NCBI GenBank assembly: GCA_014706295.1
Contig: JACSVZ010000013.1
Span: forward strand, 2,011,231-2,075,230
Source: Lycocorax pyrrhopterus obiensis
Taxonomy: Eukaryota > Chordata > Aves > Passeriformes > Paradisaeidae
Length of the DNA: 64,000 nt
Direction: 5' to 3'
Shown piece after piece: positions 1 through 12,816 of the stretch; positions within the stretch are counted from its first letter, which is position 1; the number at the start of each line of letters is the position of its first letter. A program made the translations under genes and the position numbers. Under the pieces are notes generated by a model that saw only the letters and a list, made by a program, of their open reading frames with translations, did not search any database and was not told the origin of the DNA.

Positions 1-230
1 ACCTAAAGCCCATCCAGTGCCACTCCTGCCATGGGCAGGGACACCTTCCACTGTCCCAGGCTGCTCCTCCCTGTCCACCCTGGCCTTGGGCACTGCCAGG
101 GATCCAGGGGCAGCCACAGCTGCTCTGGGCACCCTGTGCCAGGGCCTGCCCACCCTCCCAGGGAACAATTCCTTCCCAAAATCCCATCTAACCCTCTTCC
201 AGTTTAAAATCCTTGTGCTGTCCCAGTGTG
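1..230 (-). repeat. CR1 LINE 3' fragment, cut by the window edge
   Basis: It reads as the complement of a CR1 3' region: 'cccatccagtgccactcct', 'gccatgggcagggacacctt', 'cactgtcccaggctgctcc', then 'gggatccaggggcagccaca' and 'ggcaccctgtgccagggcct'. The extreme 3' tail lies left of the window. The same wording recurs in the CR1 copies near 16.3, 19.2 and 41.2 kb, which supports a shared, passerine-like subfamily. Confidence 0.88.
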
Positions 231-369
231 CCCATATAAAAAAGCCCTGAACTGGGGTTGACTGAGGACAGAAACTTCAGCACTTGAGGAACATTCGGAT
301 TCATCAGATGGTTTTGTGTGATGAACACCTGAGCCACATCCACCAAATGATCCCTGGAATTTCCCCTTG

Positions 370-829
370 TGCTCACTCTGGAGCGTGTCCAGGGAAGGGA
401 ATGGAGCTGGGAAGGGGCTGGAGAATCCCTGAGGGAGCTGGGAAAGGGGCTCAGCCTGGAGAAAAGGAGGCTCAGGGGGGACCTTGTGGCTCTGCACAAC
501 TCCCTGACAGGAGGGGGCAGCCGGGGGGGTCGGGCTCTGCTCCCGGGGAACAGGGACAGGAGCCAGGGAACGGCCTCAGGCTGGGCCAGGAGAAGCTCAG
601 GTTGGATACTGGGAAAATTTCTTCATGGAAAGGGTTGCCCAGCCCTGGCACAGCTGCCCAGGGCAGTGATGGAGTCACATCTCTGGAGAGATTTAAAAGC
701 CCTGTGGATGTGGCACTTGGGGCCATGATGAAACTTGGGGTTTCATGATGACCATGGTGGCGCTGCTGGCTGATGGTTGGACTTGATGATCTTAAAGGTC
801 TTTTCCAACCTTAACAATTCTGTGATTAC
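370..829 (+). repeat. CR1 LINE 3' fragment, about 460 bp
   Basis: Sense-strand CR1 wording runs throughout: 'ctggagaaaaggaggctcag', 'ctctgcacaactccctgaca', 'gagaagctcaggttggatac', 'ttcttcatggaaagggttg', 'gttggacttgatgatctt' and the terminal 'ggtcttttccaacc...attctgtgatta'. It belongs to a different CR1 subfamily from the copy at 1-230 and lies in the opposite orientation. A TAG microsatellite follows its 3' end directly. Confidence 0.9.
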
Positions 830-832
830 ATT

Positions 833-856
833 TAGTAGTAGTAGTAGTAGTAGTAT
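833..856 (+). repeat. (TAG)n microsatellite at a CR1 3' end
   Basis: About eight TAG triplets follow the CR1 terminal 'attctgtgattacatt'. CR1 elements end in short tandem tails rather than poly(A), and a simple repeat starting at the insertion boundary is a usual outcome. Length polymorphism is likely. Confidence 0.85.
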
Positions 857-3800
857 TTCACTTTGTGTCTTTTTAAAAATAAACTGAGAAAAGAGAACAG
901 GGATTCCAGGAATGCAGAGAGCAGGTGACTGCTCCAGGACCAACCCTAACCCCAAATCCCAGCAGGGTCACGGCCACGAGCAGAGGGTGGAGATCCAACA
1001 CATCTTCTGGAGATGGTCCCCAGGGCAGCTGTGGAAGGGGAGCCTGAATCTGCTCAGGGCATCCTGGGCATTCCCAGCCCCACCGGGATCTGCCCTCGGA
1101 GGCTCCTGAGAGCAGCAGGATTTTGGGGGATTTGCCACAAGGGAAAGCTTTAACAACCCAGCAAACTTCTCACTGCTTCCTTTGATGAACATGGCATTAA
1201 TCTGGGATTCCTTTCTATTTAGTCTGGGCAGGAAAATGATAAAAACCAGACCTGGCAACCTCTGATCCAGGAGGGGACTTTACCTCCTTGGAAAAGGAGC
1301 AGCTGCAGCCTTTGCCTACAGCCCTGCCCGTGTTCCTGTGATGCCACATCCCCTTTTCACCCGCACAACCTTGGATTTACCTCACTTTCCAAAGAAACCA
1401 CAGGGAATTCCAGGCTTTATTCACCTTTTAAACCAGAGACTGGACAAATCATTTTCTCCTGCGCCAGACAGGATTTTTCTGGAGGAATATCCAATATTTC
1501 ATTATATTTTGCAAATAACTCAACTCCCACGGCGCTGCAGTGGCTGAAGACCTGCACACTCATGGTGTTTATTTGCATCACAAATAAAAGCACCTTCTAG
1601 TGGTGGAATCCCATGAAAAATAAACAGTCTGGGAAAACTTGGCTTTTCAAACTGTCTTGTACATTTGGTTCATTATTGTCCTTCCCCAGCTCTTATCCAA
1701 ACAGTCCTGACAGCTTGTTTATGGAGAGCTCTGCAGAGCTCTGCCTACCCTCGGTGTGCTGGGGACAGAACCTCAGGGAAGCTCTCACTGCGCCCTGACC
1801 TTACAAATAATACAAAAATTAAAAATAAATACGTAAAACAAACTCACAAGAGTAAACTGTTTAATTTGTGAACAACACTGGAAACCATTCTCTGGCGACT
1901 CGCTGGCAATCAATCAGAATTTCTGCCTGAAATGCTACATGTGACATCTTTTAATTTGATATTACAGCACCAAAAATATCAGGAAATCTAAAATTCACCC
2001 TTAAAAACTTCTGTTTGTGGGATTTTTAGGTGGAACTCACGATTCCTTCTGCTGAAGCTCCATTAAAGCAGCGATATAAATGTTCATGTGTTCAGTGAAG
2101 CACTGAAGTCCCATGTCTTTATGTTCAATATAACAGTCTATATATATTTGTATAACAACATACACATGTTGTTTTCTAGACAGCTAAATTCTTTTTTTTT
2201 TTTATGAAGTTTGATTCTGGGAAACTGTTCAGTCCATTTTTATCCGTGATAGATTAAAAGCACAAGTTGCAGCCGTTCAGCTTTGTTAAGTACTACTCCA
2301 TTAACATCCTCAGCTTTCCCCGGGAAGGCTGGAAGATGAAAGGGAGCTCCATTTCCAGGCCTTTTCCCAAAGGAAATGCTCAGTGCCACGTGGCCATGGG
2401 AGCTGTTTCAGGGAGATATGGAATTAAGAGAACCCCAAAGTCACTTTAGCTGTGTCATCAGTCACCCACAGGAACTGGGATTCACTGACAGCTCTGGGTG
2501 AGACTCACCAGCCACTTCCCAAAATCCCTCCAAGCAGCCTCTCCAAGGTGTTATTCCTCAGGGAGAGCTCACCTGGACACTTCCTTTAGCAACACTTTTA
2601 AACACAGGTGTAAGCACAGAGTGAAATCCTCACCTTGCTGGAATTCCTCAGTAATTCCTAGAGACCACAGCATGGAAACATGGTTATTAAAAGTAATAAG
2701 TAAAACCAGCTTTTAAAAGACAATTTAGGGGCTTTTTAAGAATTCCACATAAAATGGAGCCTTTGAAATGAGATCATAATTTATAGCTGAGCACCATGAT
2801 AACGAGCACACGCCAAGACGTGGAAATGTTGTACTGAATCCACATTAAATACAGTGTTAGAGCACTGCTGCAGGACTCCAAGGAACTGCACCAGCCAGAG
2901 AATTCCAGAGCTAAAACTGTGCCATTAATTCCCCAGGAATGTGCTTTACCTTTGCTTCCTGCCTGTTACCCAGCACTGACCTTGCCTTCATTCCTCCTTC
3001 ACCCCTGTGACAGCAAACCTATCCCTGCCCATGAGGCTGCAACAGAGGGCATCACCTGAAAATCATGGAATTGCAGAGGTGATGCTGCAGCTGGAATTGA
3101 TTTTGCAGCCCTGTGCACAAGCAGGGGAGCTATGAAAAAAAATCCAAGTTTCTTTTTCAGTCCGTGGTGGTTTTGCTGAGCTCTAACAAGCTCAACCTTT
3201 CTTACGCCTTTAAATTTTAAAATATGATTAAGTGAATGTGATTCCAAACCTGCTCATGGGGAGGAATGCTGGAAAAGAAGCAGGTAGAGAAGTGTTTGTG
3301 CCTTGTTAGACATGGATCAGCTGTGCCCTTGTATTATCTGGATCCAGCAAAAGCTGCTGAGCTCAGCTGCGGTTCAAAGAACTTTTGCTGCATCGTCTGC
3401 ACAGAAAAATTGTGATAAGGAAAAAAGAGTGAGAGGCAGCTGAGTGGGCTCTCCAGAGAGAGGAGACAGGGATAATGCCTTTTCCTGGGCTGTTCCCTCT
3501 CAGTCTGAGGCAGACAGGGTCAGGCAGTGACCCGTGACTCCTCGGAATCGGCTCCTCCTCAGGGACAGCAGGAACAGCAACTGCTCAGCCCCGACCTGAA
3601 AAATCCCTCCTGGATGAGCAGGGAGCTCCTCACAGGTTGTGTTTAACCAGAGGACATGGAAAATTCTGCCCTGCAAACCCGGTTTAGGGATTTTTCTAAG
3701 GGCAATTAGTTGCAGTCTGTCACACCAATGAGTATTTTGGGAGTCTTAAATCCAGCACCTCTCTGGCTGTTTGGGACTTGCAGGAGTCCCAAATCCTGAT

Positions 3801-6800
3801 GAAATGTTTGCTGAAAAGCAGGAATGCCATGAGGCTCCACAGAGGAGAAGACAGCACCTCAGCCTCATGCTGTTCTCCCTGTCCAAATTATCCAAGAGTC
3901 CCTGCAGTGAGGTAACTGCCTGGAAAACTTTTCCTGGAAATAACCCCATTTTTTGTGCTCCCCATGCACAGGTTGGCTCTGGGGCCACCACTGCCAGCAT
4001 TTTCCATTGCCATCATTCCTTTTTCCTGGTTGTAAACAACAAATCTGCAAGTCCAGGGTTAACAATAATCTGCAAGCAGTGGGACATCTCTTCCAGGATG
4101 CATTTGGAAGCACATGATGGATCCTCACCAACTGCTCTGCTAAATTTAGTAGCACCACAACAATTTATGTTCACCACCCGCTTCCATGTCCAATGCTGTC
4201 CCAATCTTGCAGATTTTTCCCATCTTCTTCTGAAATTTTCTTTTCACAAGGTGCCAAACAAAGCAATATTTACCCTGTTGCTAACACAGGAAGCATTGTT
4301 ATCCAACAAGCCAAAGAGGCTGACTGCACTATGTTTTTTGGCTGAAGCACACCAAGTTTAATTGCTGAAATACCCTTAAAATTTGATAAAAAGGAAAAAT
4401 AACATTCTGTATTGCTAGAGGAATTTCAAAGCATAAAAAAAAGGCTGTAAAATAACATTAGAGGCTCAATTTCAGAAGTGTCTTTCAAAAAATGTAACCC
4501 CAAATGTCAGCTCTGGTGAGCCCTGCCATTAATCAGCTTACGCCACTGCTTTCCATCAGTTGTAAGATCTAATACTCTGAGTAGGGACACAGAGGGCACT
4601 TCTCCCTCAGAGACAGGGAAATCACTGCCTGGAGAGAATTCTCTATTTTCTTTAGACACTAAATAGCTCCTACAGTGCTGCAGCTGGCAGAAGAGAAAGT
4701 AACCAGCAGGATAATTTTGGTAAATAAAAGCTGGAGAGCATCTGTCCCATGAAATGCCACCTCACAGGCACTTCCACTCGCCATTTACCCTGACAGGCTG
4801 AAATGTGTTCAAGCCCCCCAGGAGAGCCACTTTCCCCAAGAGGGTCCTGATTCTCGGTTATGAAAGGTATGAAATAAATAAATAAAGCCCAACCTACATC
4901 TGGAATAAATATCAATCAACAAGCTTTTAAAAAAAAGGCACTTGTATCAACCTTTTAAATTCTCACTTGGTAGTAGAGGAACACACAGAGTGAAGCAATG
5001 CAATAAAAATGTCTGGTCCCAGATATGGGATTTAAGGGTTAAGGGTACAACCTGCTGATTGCTTTCCCTCACCTAAAACATATGGATTTGCACTTGGGGG
5101 CAAACCTGCAAAGGAACCTGGTGCCCAGAGCGTGTGTGGAATTCTTGGAAAGGTCACTGGAAGGCAGAATGTGCCTAAACATGGCCTGCAGACTCTGCTG
5201 CTCCAGGGAGCAAAGATTTCCCAGCTCCACAGGCCCTGCTAAAGCCAGAGCCTGTTCCAGAAATTAAAGGGATTCATCTACCAGCAAAGGACTGGTCAGT
5301 AACTGGTTTACAAGCATAAAAATCAGCCAAATACTCAATTTTACCATTGGTTTCCAACATATTTTCATTGAATAATAATGAAGGAAAGGGTAACTAAATA
5401 ATAATCAGAGCAGAGATTATCAATATGCAAAGACCCAGACTGTTCAATGCTCCACAGTACTCCTTTCCTCCCAAGTGAGCTCATTCCAAGTGCAGCATTC
5501 CAATTAATTCTCTCCAAAAATGCATTAGGAAGAGCAGGAAGGAACAAGAAAGAAGCTCTCAGTGATAAAGCATAAAAGTGGAGTCAAAAACCTCCAGGAA
5601 ACAAATGTGAATGAAGTTACCAGACAAGTATGAGAAGGTTTAAACACCTTCCTTTCTCACGTCAGAAGTTACCGAGTGTTTTATAAATAAAATTATCCTT
5701 TTTCTGTCGGACATTTTTGCCCAAACTCTGACCCTGAGGATCCTTAGGAAGCGGCAGGACACCAGTTTGAGCAACTAGGAGAGTTGCACTGGGAACAAGC
5801 CAGGGGTTTGGCTGGAAACTCCTTTGCCCAGAGCGAGGAACAGCCGAGGGTTTGGACAAGTCTCACCACAGACCCGGCACCACTGGGGGAACTGGTGCCA
5901 AACTGGTTCAGAATTAATGCACCCACAGAACTGGGGTGAACAGGAACCACTGATGCTACATTTTATTCCCTGGGTGATGTAAAACAAAGCACGTGGGAGG
6001 AAGAAATGACAGATGTTCTGCTTCTGCACAGATTGAGAAATGGACAATCCCAATTTTGTAACTTTAAATTCACACTCTTGCTTTTTTTTTAACTTAATAT
6101 GATAGCACTTACTAAAGCTAAATGTTTTAATATAGTAAAATAAGGTGGGTAAAGAAAGACAGACAAAGGAATTTTACCACTGGGATTGAACAGAAGTTTG
6201 TTGGCAACACTCTCAAGTGCAGCTTGATGGAAAAATCCCTGGATTGCCCCATCCCTGGGAATCCAGCTTGTACCTGGATTGAACTCCATGAGTGTGATTG
6301 AGTTCCACCTCTGTGTCACCACACAAACACACACAGTTACCAGGACGTGATGTAGGAGCAGGGATTGCTGGGAATTACTGCTCCCGGGAGAACAATTCCT
6401 CCCCATTGGGATTTAACTGGTGATCACGTTGGTACAGTTGTCCACAGAACTGAACCTCATATGGACTAATTAATTAATGCCTGAAAGCAGCACTGGTGCC
6501 ATCCCAGTCCCACACTGCTGGATGCTATCCCTGGAAACTGCTTCCAAGGCTGGAGGTCACCAGCCCAGGCACTGAAAAGGACTTGCAGTGCTCCACCAAA
6601 ATACGGGGATTTTAGAGCAGAAATCATTTTGACTTCTAATTAAAAGGACACCCCTCCTTCTTCCTTGCTAAACAAGAACATGAGCAGTTTCTGTGGTGAA
6701 CGTTTTGGTGAATTTGAGAGATTTGTGGATCTCTGCAAAACCTCCCTGCACTCCAAGGGGAAGAAAAAGCCAAACCAAGCAGGTGTGACAGAAAAGAAAC

Positions 6801-9377
6801 GCCCATGTCATTATTCCATGGGAGCTCTGACAGGAAAGAACCAGCAATGAAAGATCAACTTACAAAAACCAGACAAAGAAATACATTTTTCCCATGTAGT
6901 CACCAAAAGGTCTCTTGAAAGTGCATAATATTTACCTTCAAACAAAAAAAAAAACCCATTTCAATGGAAGATATTAAAACTAATTTGCACAAGCATGCTA
7001 AATTCAGCAGTTAAATTCACATCTCACGTTCCTCCATGCCGGTCTCCACACTGGATGATGTGGTGACAGACGTGGAGGAGTGAAATCAGAGCACTGTCTC
7101 TTGAAAATTGCCCAAAAAGTGATTTCTCACCAGATGGGACCTGTAACAACCCTCAAGTGTTTCAGCCCTCTTCCACTTGATTGCTTTTCCCCTTGCCCAG
7201 TGTGGCACAGCTGAAATCCCCCAGCTCAGCAGTTCCATGGTGAGATTATCCAAAGGGGTTTTATCTCTACTCTGACACGAAATTAAAAGCTGCGTTAATA
7301 ACACCACCTATCAAGATGATATTAAAAAACAGACGTGTACTTAAGGCTGTTTAACGTTGGTTCTGGCCAAGCCTTAAAGCAGAACTCACGTCTGGAAGTT
7401 TTAGCTGACAATTCCTGCCCCAATAGCACAATGCTGTGCCCCAGCGTTAAAAGCCTCAGCTAAACATTCTGAAGACCATCTCCAGATTTCACCATTTTCT
7501 ACATCTTCAAGTCCCAGCTTGATGTTTTAACCCTTTCCCAGAAGCAAATTACCCTCCTTGATTCCTCTTCAGCTGGGCTCTTGTGCTTCAGGACCCCATT
7601 GGTACAAATCTTTTCCCCAAGAGCATTTAATGCCCAAGATAATGTGGGAAAGAGCTGGTTTTCCAGCCCTGTTGTCCCTTTCCCAGCAGGATTGTAGGAC
7701 TGTGCTTCTGATTCACTGAGGGAATCAGAGACCCACAGCACGGTGGGATTGCATTCCCAAAAAAAATGAGTGTTTTCCAGTGTGAAAAGCACACAGTGAT
7801 CCCACTGTTTATTGCAAACCTCCAAAATTAATCATTTCTAGCATTACTTTATCTAAATCCGCGCTCGAGGAATCCGCTATTTATCATGCTATGATCTCAC
7901 TGCTGCCACCTTCATCACGAGAGACTTTACTGAAATTTATTTCTCCACAGAAATAGTAATACTCTTTAAAAAAGGGGATCTAGGATAGGGCAGTAATGAA
8001 AATGTTGTCTACAGCACAAGATTAGCTGGCAAGTTCCATTTTTGAGGTCAGCAGCATCACCATTACACATGAATTTATATCCTTCAGTGATTTGTTGGAT
8101 TGAAGTGTTTGTCTGCCTCTCCTCTTGGAAGTCGGACAATCATTACAAACTGGATTTGGAGACAACCTAGTAGGTTTTATGTCATATATTTCTCCAAAGT
8201 TAAATTGTCTGATTTCTTCTGGCTGGAAAAAATGAGAGAAGTGCAAAGATCTTTGTACTTAACCCTTCACTTTTTCTGGGATGTGTAGCCCAGAGCTCAC
8301 TTAATGCAAAGCCCCTATTAATTATTACCCTGAAATTCAGACATTCCCTAATTGTGGAGGACAAATCCACCAGTGATTAAGAGCAGAGGAGGAAAACGAG
8401 GCGTTGTTTGAGGTTTTCTCCCTGGATGTGCTCCGTTAGTCATCTTTTCCTGCTCCTTATTTTTCATGGCAAGCTCGGAATTTTCACCTGGGGTCCATCA
8501 AAGCCGTGCTCAGTTTTGTGTGTACAAAGGGAGAGAGGGAGGATGATGAGGTTACTCTGCCTCCTGCTCCGGAGGCAGCTTTGGGGTGGTCTGTTTAGAT
8601 CCAAGAAATTTCTTAAAGGAGCAACAGCGGCACCAGGACTGACTCCTCCCGACAGAGTCGGGATGCAAAAGCTGGAGCGGAGATGGGAATGGATGAATTC
8701 CTGCCCAGGGCAAGGCTGAGCTTAGGCAGCAGCCCAAGGAAGCCTGCACTGGAGCTTTCCCAGGCTGTGCTTATCCTACGGGTAAACATAGGACTCCAGA
8801 CTCCGCGCTTGTCAACCCAGCGCCTTTAACGAGCAAGGAGCTCGCTTTAGGAAAGCAGGAGAAACGCACATTTCCATCACTCCTTATAAAAGAGCAAGAA
8901 AATGTCAAACATGGAGGTAAAAGTCATATTTCACAAGGGCTCAGGCCCAAAGTCGCTCTCCCTCTGCACCTGCAGGGTGAGGAACATGTGCTGGACTGCT
9001 CTGTACTGGCTCAGTGCTCAACATTTGAACTGGAGCCACTCCAGCTTCTGAATAAATATCTCTTTGGGGGGAGAGGGAATTGCATTCCTTACTCCAAACA
9101 CAGTTTTTCTTCTCTGAAATTCTGAAAGAAACGTGTACTTGTGAAACACTGGGAACTGAAATCCCTTCCACCTCCAACCTGGGCAAAGAGCCCTCCCTGC
9201 TCCTTCGGCACCGCATCCGTGACCCGCAGCCCGGCCACGGGGCCAGCCCAGGTGGGAGGGCTGCACTCAGAACGGTGTTCCTGTGGTTTTCTTCCTAAGG
9301 AAGGATGATTTCCAACAGGGAAATTTTTGGGAATTATATGAGAGGAATTCAGAGGGATATGAAAGCCCATTTGGGAT
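857..9377. other. Unique, gene-free stretch (probable intron 1)
   Basis: No exon with splice sites, RNA gene or mobile element was recognised. Small features are an 18-bp perfect palindrome at 1725-1742, a T run near 2191, two TTAAGGG units near 5032 and a short CA-rich run near 6320. The frames here are short and open only by chance. The rest appears to be single-copy, AT-leaning sequence. Confidence 0.6.
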
Positions 9378-9539
9378 CAAGAGCTGTGGACTCCCCCATC
9401 CCTGAAGTGTCCAAGGCCAGGCTGGACGGAGCTTGGAGCAACCTGGGACAGTGGAAGGCGTCCCTGCCATGGCAGGGGTGGGACTGGATGATGTTTAAGG
9501 TCCCTTCCAATCCAAACCATCCCAGGGTTCTGTGATTTT
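9378..9539 (+). repeat. CR1 LINE 3' terminal fragment
   Basis: The sense CR1 3' end is clear: 'catccctgaagtgtccaagg', 'ctggacggagcttggagcaa', 'cctgggacagtgga', 'ccatggcaggggtgg', then 'ggtcccttccaatccaaacc' and a closing 'gttctgtgatttt'. About 160 bp is recognisable. More diverged CR1 sequence may extend left to about 9,290. Confidence 0.88.
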
Positions 9540-10104
9540 ACCCCAGTGGCTCCACAGTTGGCTCCACACAGCAGCAACAACAGATGCTGGGAAAAGGGAG
9601 CTGGGAAAGGTGCCTGGGGAGCACCAGCTGCTGCTGGAAGTCCCCTCAGATGGTCACCCTGTCACATCAGATGTGCCCGCAAACACTCTGTGTACATGTA
9701 CGAGTGGTGGTAGAATTGAGATTGGGAATAATAAGAGCAACTTTAAATTCTACAAAAACTCTTTACCATCCACATTTTAGGTGTACTGTAGAAAGAACCC
9801 AAGAATTACCATATCTGAGAACAAAGAGAGCTGTGGAAAAGCATAATGAAGGAAGCTGAACAGAAAAGAAGAAAGGAACAGATGTCAGATCATCCTTAAA
9901 CAAAGTTACCAGTTCATTTTCCCACTGATTTGAATATCTAAAATATACATTTTTGCCGAGGCAAACAGGTGATTAAAATACATTAAAAATCCCAGTGAGC
10001 AAAGGGCTACACTTGCACTTGCCTGACATTTGTCAGCCATTCCCCAAGTGTCAGAACACGCAGAGCAGAGCAATAACAATATTAATTTTACAAAGGCTGA
10101 CTGT

Positions 10105-10118
10105 TTAATTGCAATTAA
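10105..10118. promoter_or_regulatory. Palindromic homeodomain-type site (ttaattgcaattaa)
   Basis: Two TTAATT/AATTAA half-sites form a perfect palindrome of 14 bp. Paired homeodomain dimers bind TAAT-(2-3)-ATTA type palindromes, so this is a plausible binding site. It lies in a repeat-free, motif-rich stretch. Chance occurrence in AT-rich DNA is a real alternative. Confidence 0.3.
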
Positions 10119-12812
10119 CTGTGGCCTCACAAAAGGCAAGCTGCACTCTGGAGTGCACATAAGCCTCATTTATCCTGCAAGGACAGCGAGATGAAGCTGG
10201 CATGAAATATTAAGATCACAATTGCTGTTGGCAAACCTTCTGACGGGAAGCTGCTGGCTTGGATGAGCACGGATTACACAAAGGAGCAGCGAGGGAAAAC
10301 ACAGCCGTGAATCAGCCCACAAAATGTCCTTTCACTGAGGAGCATCGGGAGCGGGTGGGCTGCTGGCAGCAGGGACAGACAGGATGCTGTGGATGGCTGG
10401 AACGCCAGGGAGTGCCAGGGTAACCTCTGGAGGAGGGAAGGCTGGAGGATATTGCTCAGCACAGTCTCCTTTATTGCAGGCACTGCTGATGAACTGAACC
10501 AGTGCCATCATCGAGCTAATTAAGGTTCTTGCCCAAACTTCTCCTGCTGGAAAGCTATCCCAGTGCCTCACAGCTCTTCCACTTGGAAAACATGAACTCA
10601 AAGCTACTGATGGCCAGTTTAGACAAATTTAACTTTGCATCAGCATTACTGTGTGCCTCGCTTGCATTCCCTGCCTTCCCGGTGTTTATGAGGATAAATG
10701 CTGCGTTCACAGAGCAGGAACATTCCCTTGGCTTGACTGAACAAGCCCAACCTGCAGCCTCACCAAGGAGCCCGGCCAGATCAGTGGTGGTCTCCAGAAT
10801 CATAAACCACAGCTGTGCAGAGAATTCCAGAGGTCTTTCCAGAACCTTTTACATCCCTTGCTCCACTGTTTTGCCGTCAGTTCCCTGATACACCCTAGGA
10901 CATCATTTGCCTGTTCATCTGCCTGCCCACAGTGATGATTCCCACTTGCTTGGTTGCTACAGTCCTATTTCCCTTCCTTTTTCCATGTTCTCCACATGTG
11001 CCAAAATGGAAAATGCAGAGAGGACAGAATCTTACCTTGGAGAAATCCAGCAAACATTCCTACCTGGAACAATAAGCAGGCAAAGGAAAAGGGTTCTTAG
11101 GAACTGTGAGGTATAAAAAGCTTCTTTCAGAGGCCAGAACTGAGACTGGACCAATAATTTCCATCAAGAATCACCAACTTCCATGGTGGGCACAAGTGGG
11201 AATTAGAGCTTGGTTATGAGGAAAGGAAAATCAGGATGGGCACTAGAAGAGCATGTAAGGAAGAGAGGGATTGCTAAAGGAGAACGTGTGAGACGGGCTG
11301 GGCAGGGCTCAACAGCCACACGTGAAGAAAAACAGCCAGGATCATAATGTTGGTGCTGGAAAAGGAACTCTGCAGCCTTGGGAAGTCTGTCTGTCCCAAA
11401 AACGAGCACACACATTCTGTGGTAGGAGTTTCCTAACTCCTGCACTGGCTGAAGAGCCAGCAAAGTCCCTGGGAAGATGTGAGCATCCCTGTGGTATGAG
11501 CTGCTCCAAGAAATATCCTAAGGACGTGTTTGTGTGTTTTGCTAACAGTGCAGCTGTTGTGCAACGTGTTTATCCAACAACTGCAAATAATCAGGAGGTC
11601 CTGGAACACCAGTTTGTAGAGGTTTGTAAAGGTAGTGGTTTGCCCTGGATCCTCGGGGCTTTTCGGGTTTGGGGTTGGTTTTGTTTTGCTCTCCCCAGTT
11701 CACGTGCAATTTCTTGATGTAATGACAGGTGGTGACAAGCAGTGCTTCCAACACGCCTTCCAAGTGAGGCTGCATCTTCTCTAAGAGGACTAAATTTCAT
11801 TACAAGGAATTTGATGACATGGTTAGGGCCTAATTTCTATTTGTGGTGTGCTGCAGTAAAGTTAATTTGTCCTGAAATTTGTCCTGACTGCTGTGGGAAC
11901 CAGGTTTTCCCCATGTTGTAGGGGACTGAATTTATTCTCTGTTGTAGGAAAGGTGTATTTAACACCCTCCTGCACATTTGCTGTGGAAAACTAACCAGAA
12001 ATCCCAAAAAACAAACAGCAACAACGGCACAAAGGAAGAAAAAAAACCCAGGTGATGGAACTGCTACCAAAGCAAGGCTTTAATCAACAGAATTAATCTG
12101 TCTGAAAAGGGAAAAAATCCTTGGATTTTAGAAACGCTGACCAGAAATTCTTTCAGAGAGCAAGTTTCCACTGGAGAATGCCAAAGCTGCACAATCCAAA
12201 CATTACCTGGAGAGGGTTCAGTGCTGACACATCTGCTGCAGACCCTCCCTGCTGACTCCAACCCCCCCAACAGCACTGTGAGAGTAACTGGGATTTGGGA
12301 TAACTGGGATCTGGCCCTTCCAGTCCCCTTCCAGTGCTCCCAGTTTTCAGATGGCCCCTCCAGAGCTGATTCCAGGGGCGTTGGGATGCAGGGCTCTGGC
12401 TCCCCATGCGGAGCTGCTGCAGAGCCAGAGCCTGCAACCCTGGCTCAGCCAGACACTTTGGAGCCGTGGCTCCTAAGATTCCCAGTTTCCTGGCTTCCCT
12501 TCAGCCCACCTGGCAGATTAAAGGGCAGCCCAGAGCTTGGAAGCCGCGTTCCCAAGCCTGTGAGTGTCGGAAGGAGCCCCAGCTCTGCAGGCCGATGGCT
12601 GCACACGCCCCGGGCAGCTCACCTCGAGTGAGGGCCCCGTTCCCTTTACAGGGAATTTCACAGGTTTGGCTTCCCCTGCGATCCCAAACGATCCCACAGC
12701 TCTGCAAGGCTGAGTCCTCCCTCAGTGGAAATCATCGTCCTCTGCACAACTCCCATTTTAGCCCTTTAAAAACACAAGTTAATCCATGGGGGAGAGCAGG
12801 AGCTGGCAGTTC

Positions 12813-12816
12813 CCAC
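12813..12816. repeat. Target-site duplication, left copy (ccac)
   Basis: The four bases immediately left of the LTR match the four immediately right of it at 13237-13240. A 4-6 bp duplication is the product of retroviral integration. Confidence 0.75.

Larger units (their letters stand above)
9540..12816. other. Unique, gene-free stretch with one candidate conserved element
   Basis: No coding exon or RNA gene is seen. About 9,930-10,215 is AT-rich, low in repeats and dense in homeodomain-like motifs, including a perfect 14-bp palindrome at 10105-10118. About 12,200-12,810 is more GC-rich without a recognisable exon. Confidence 0.5.

Noticed and set aside
5032..5045. Telomere-like units (ttaagggttaaggg)
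   Set aside because: There are only two units, and they are TTAAGGG rather than TTAGGG. This is too short and too different to call an interstitial telomere.
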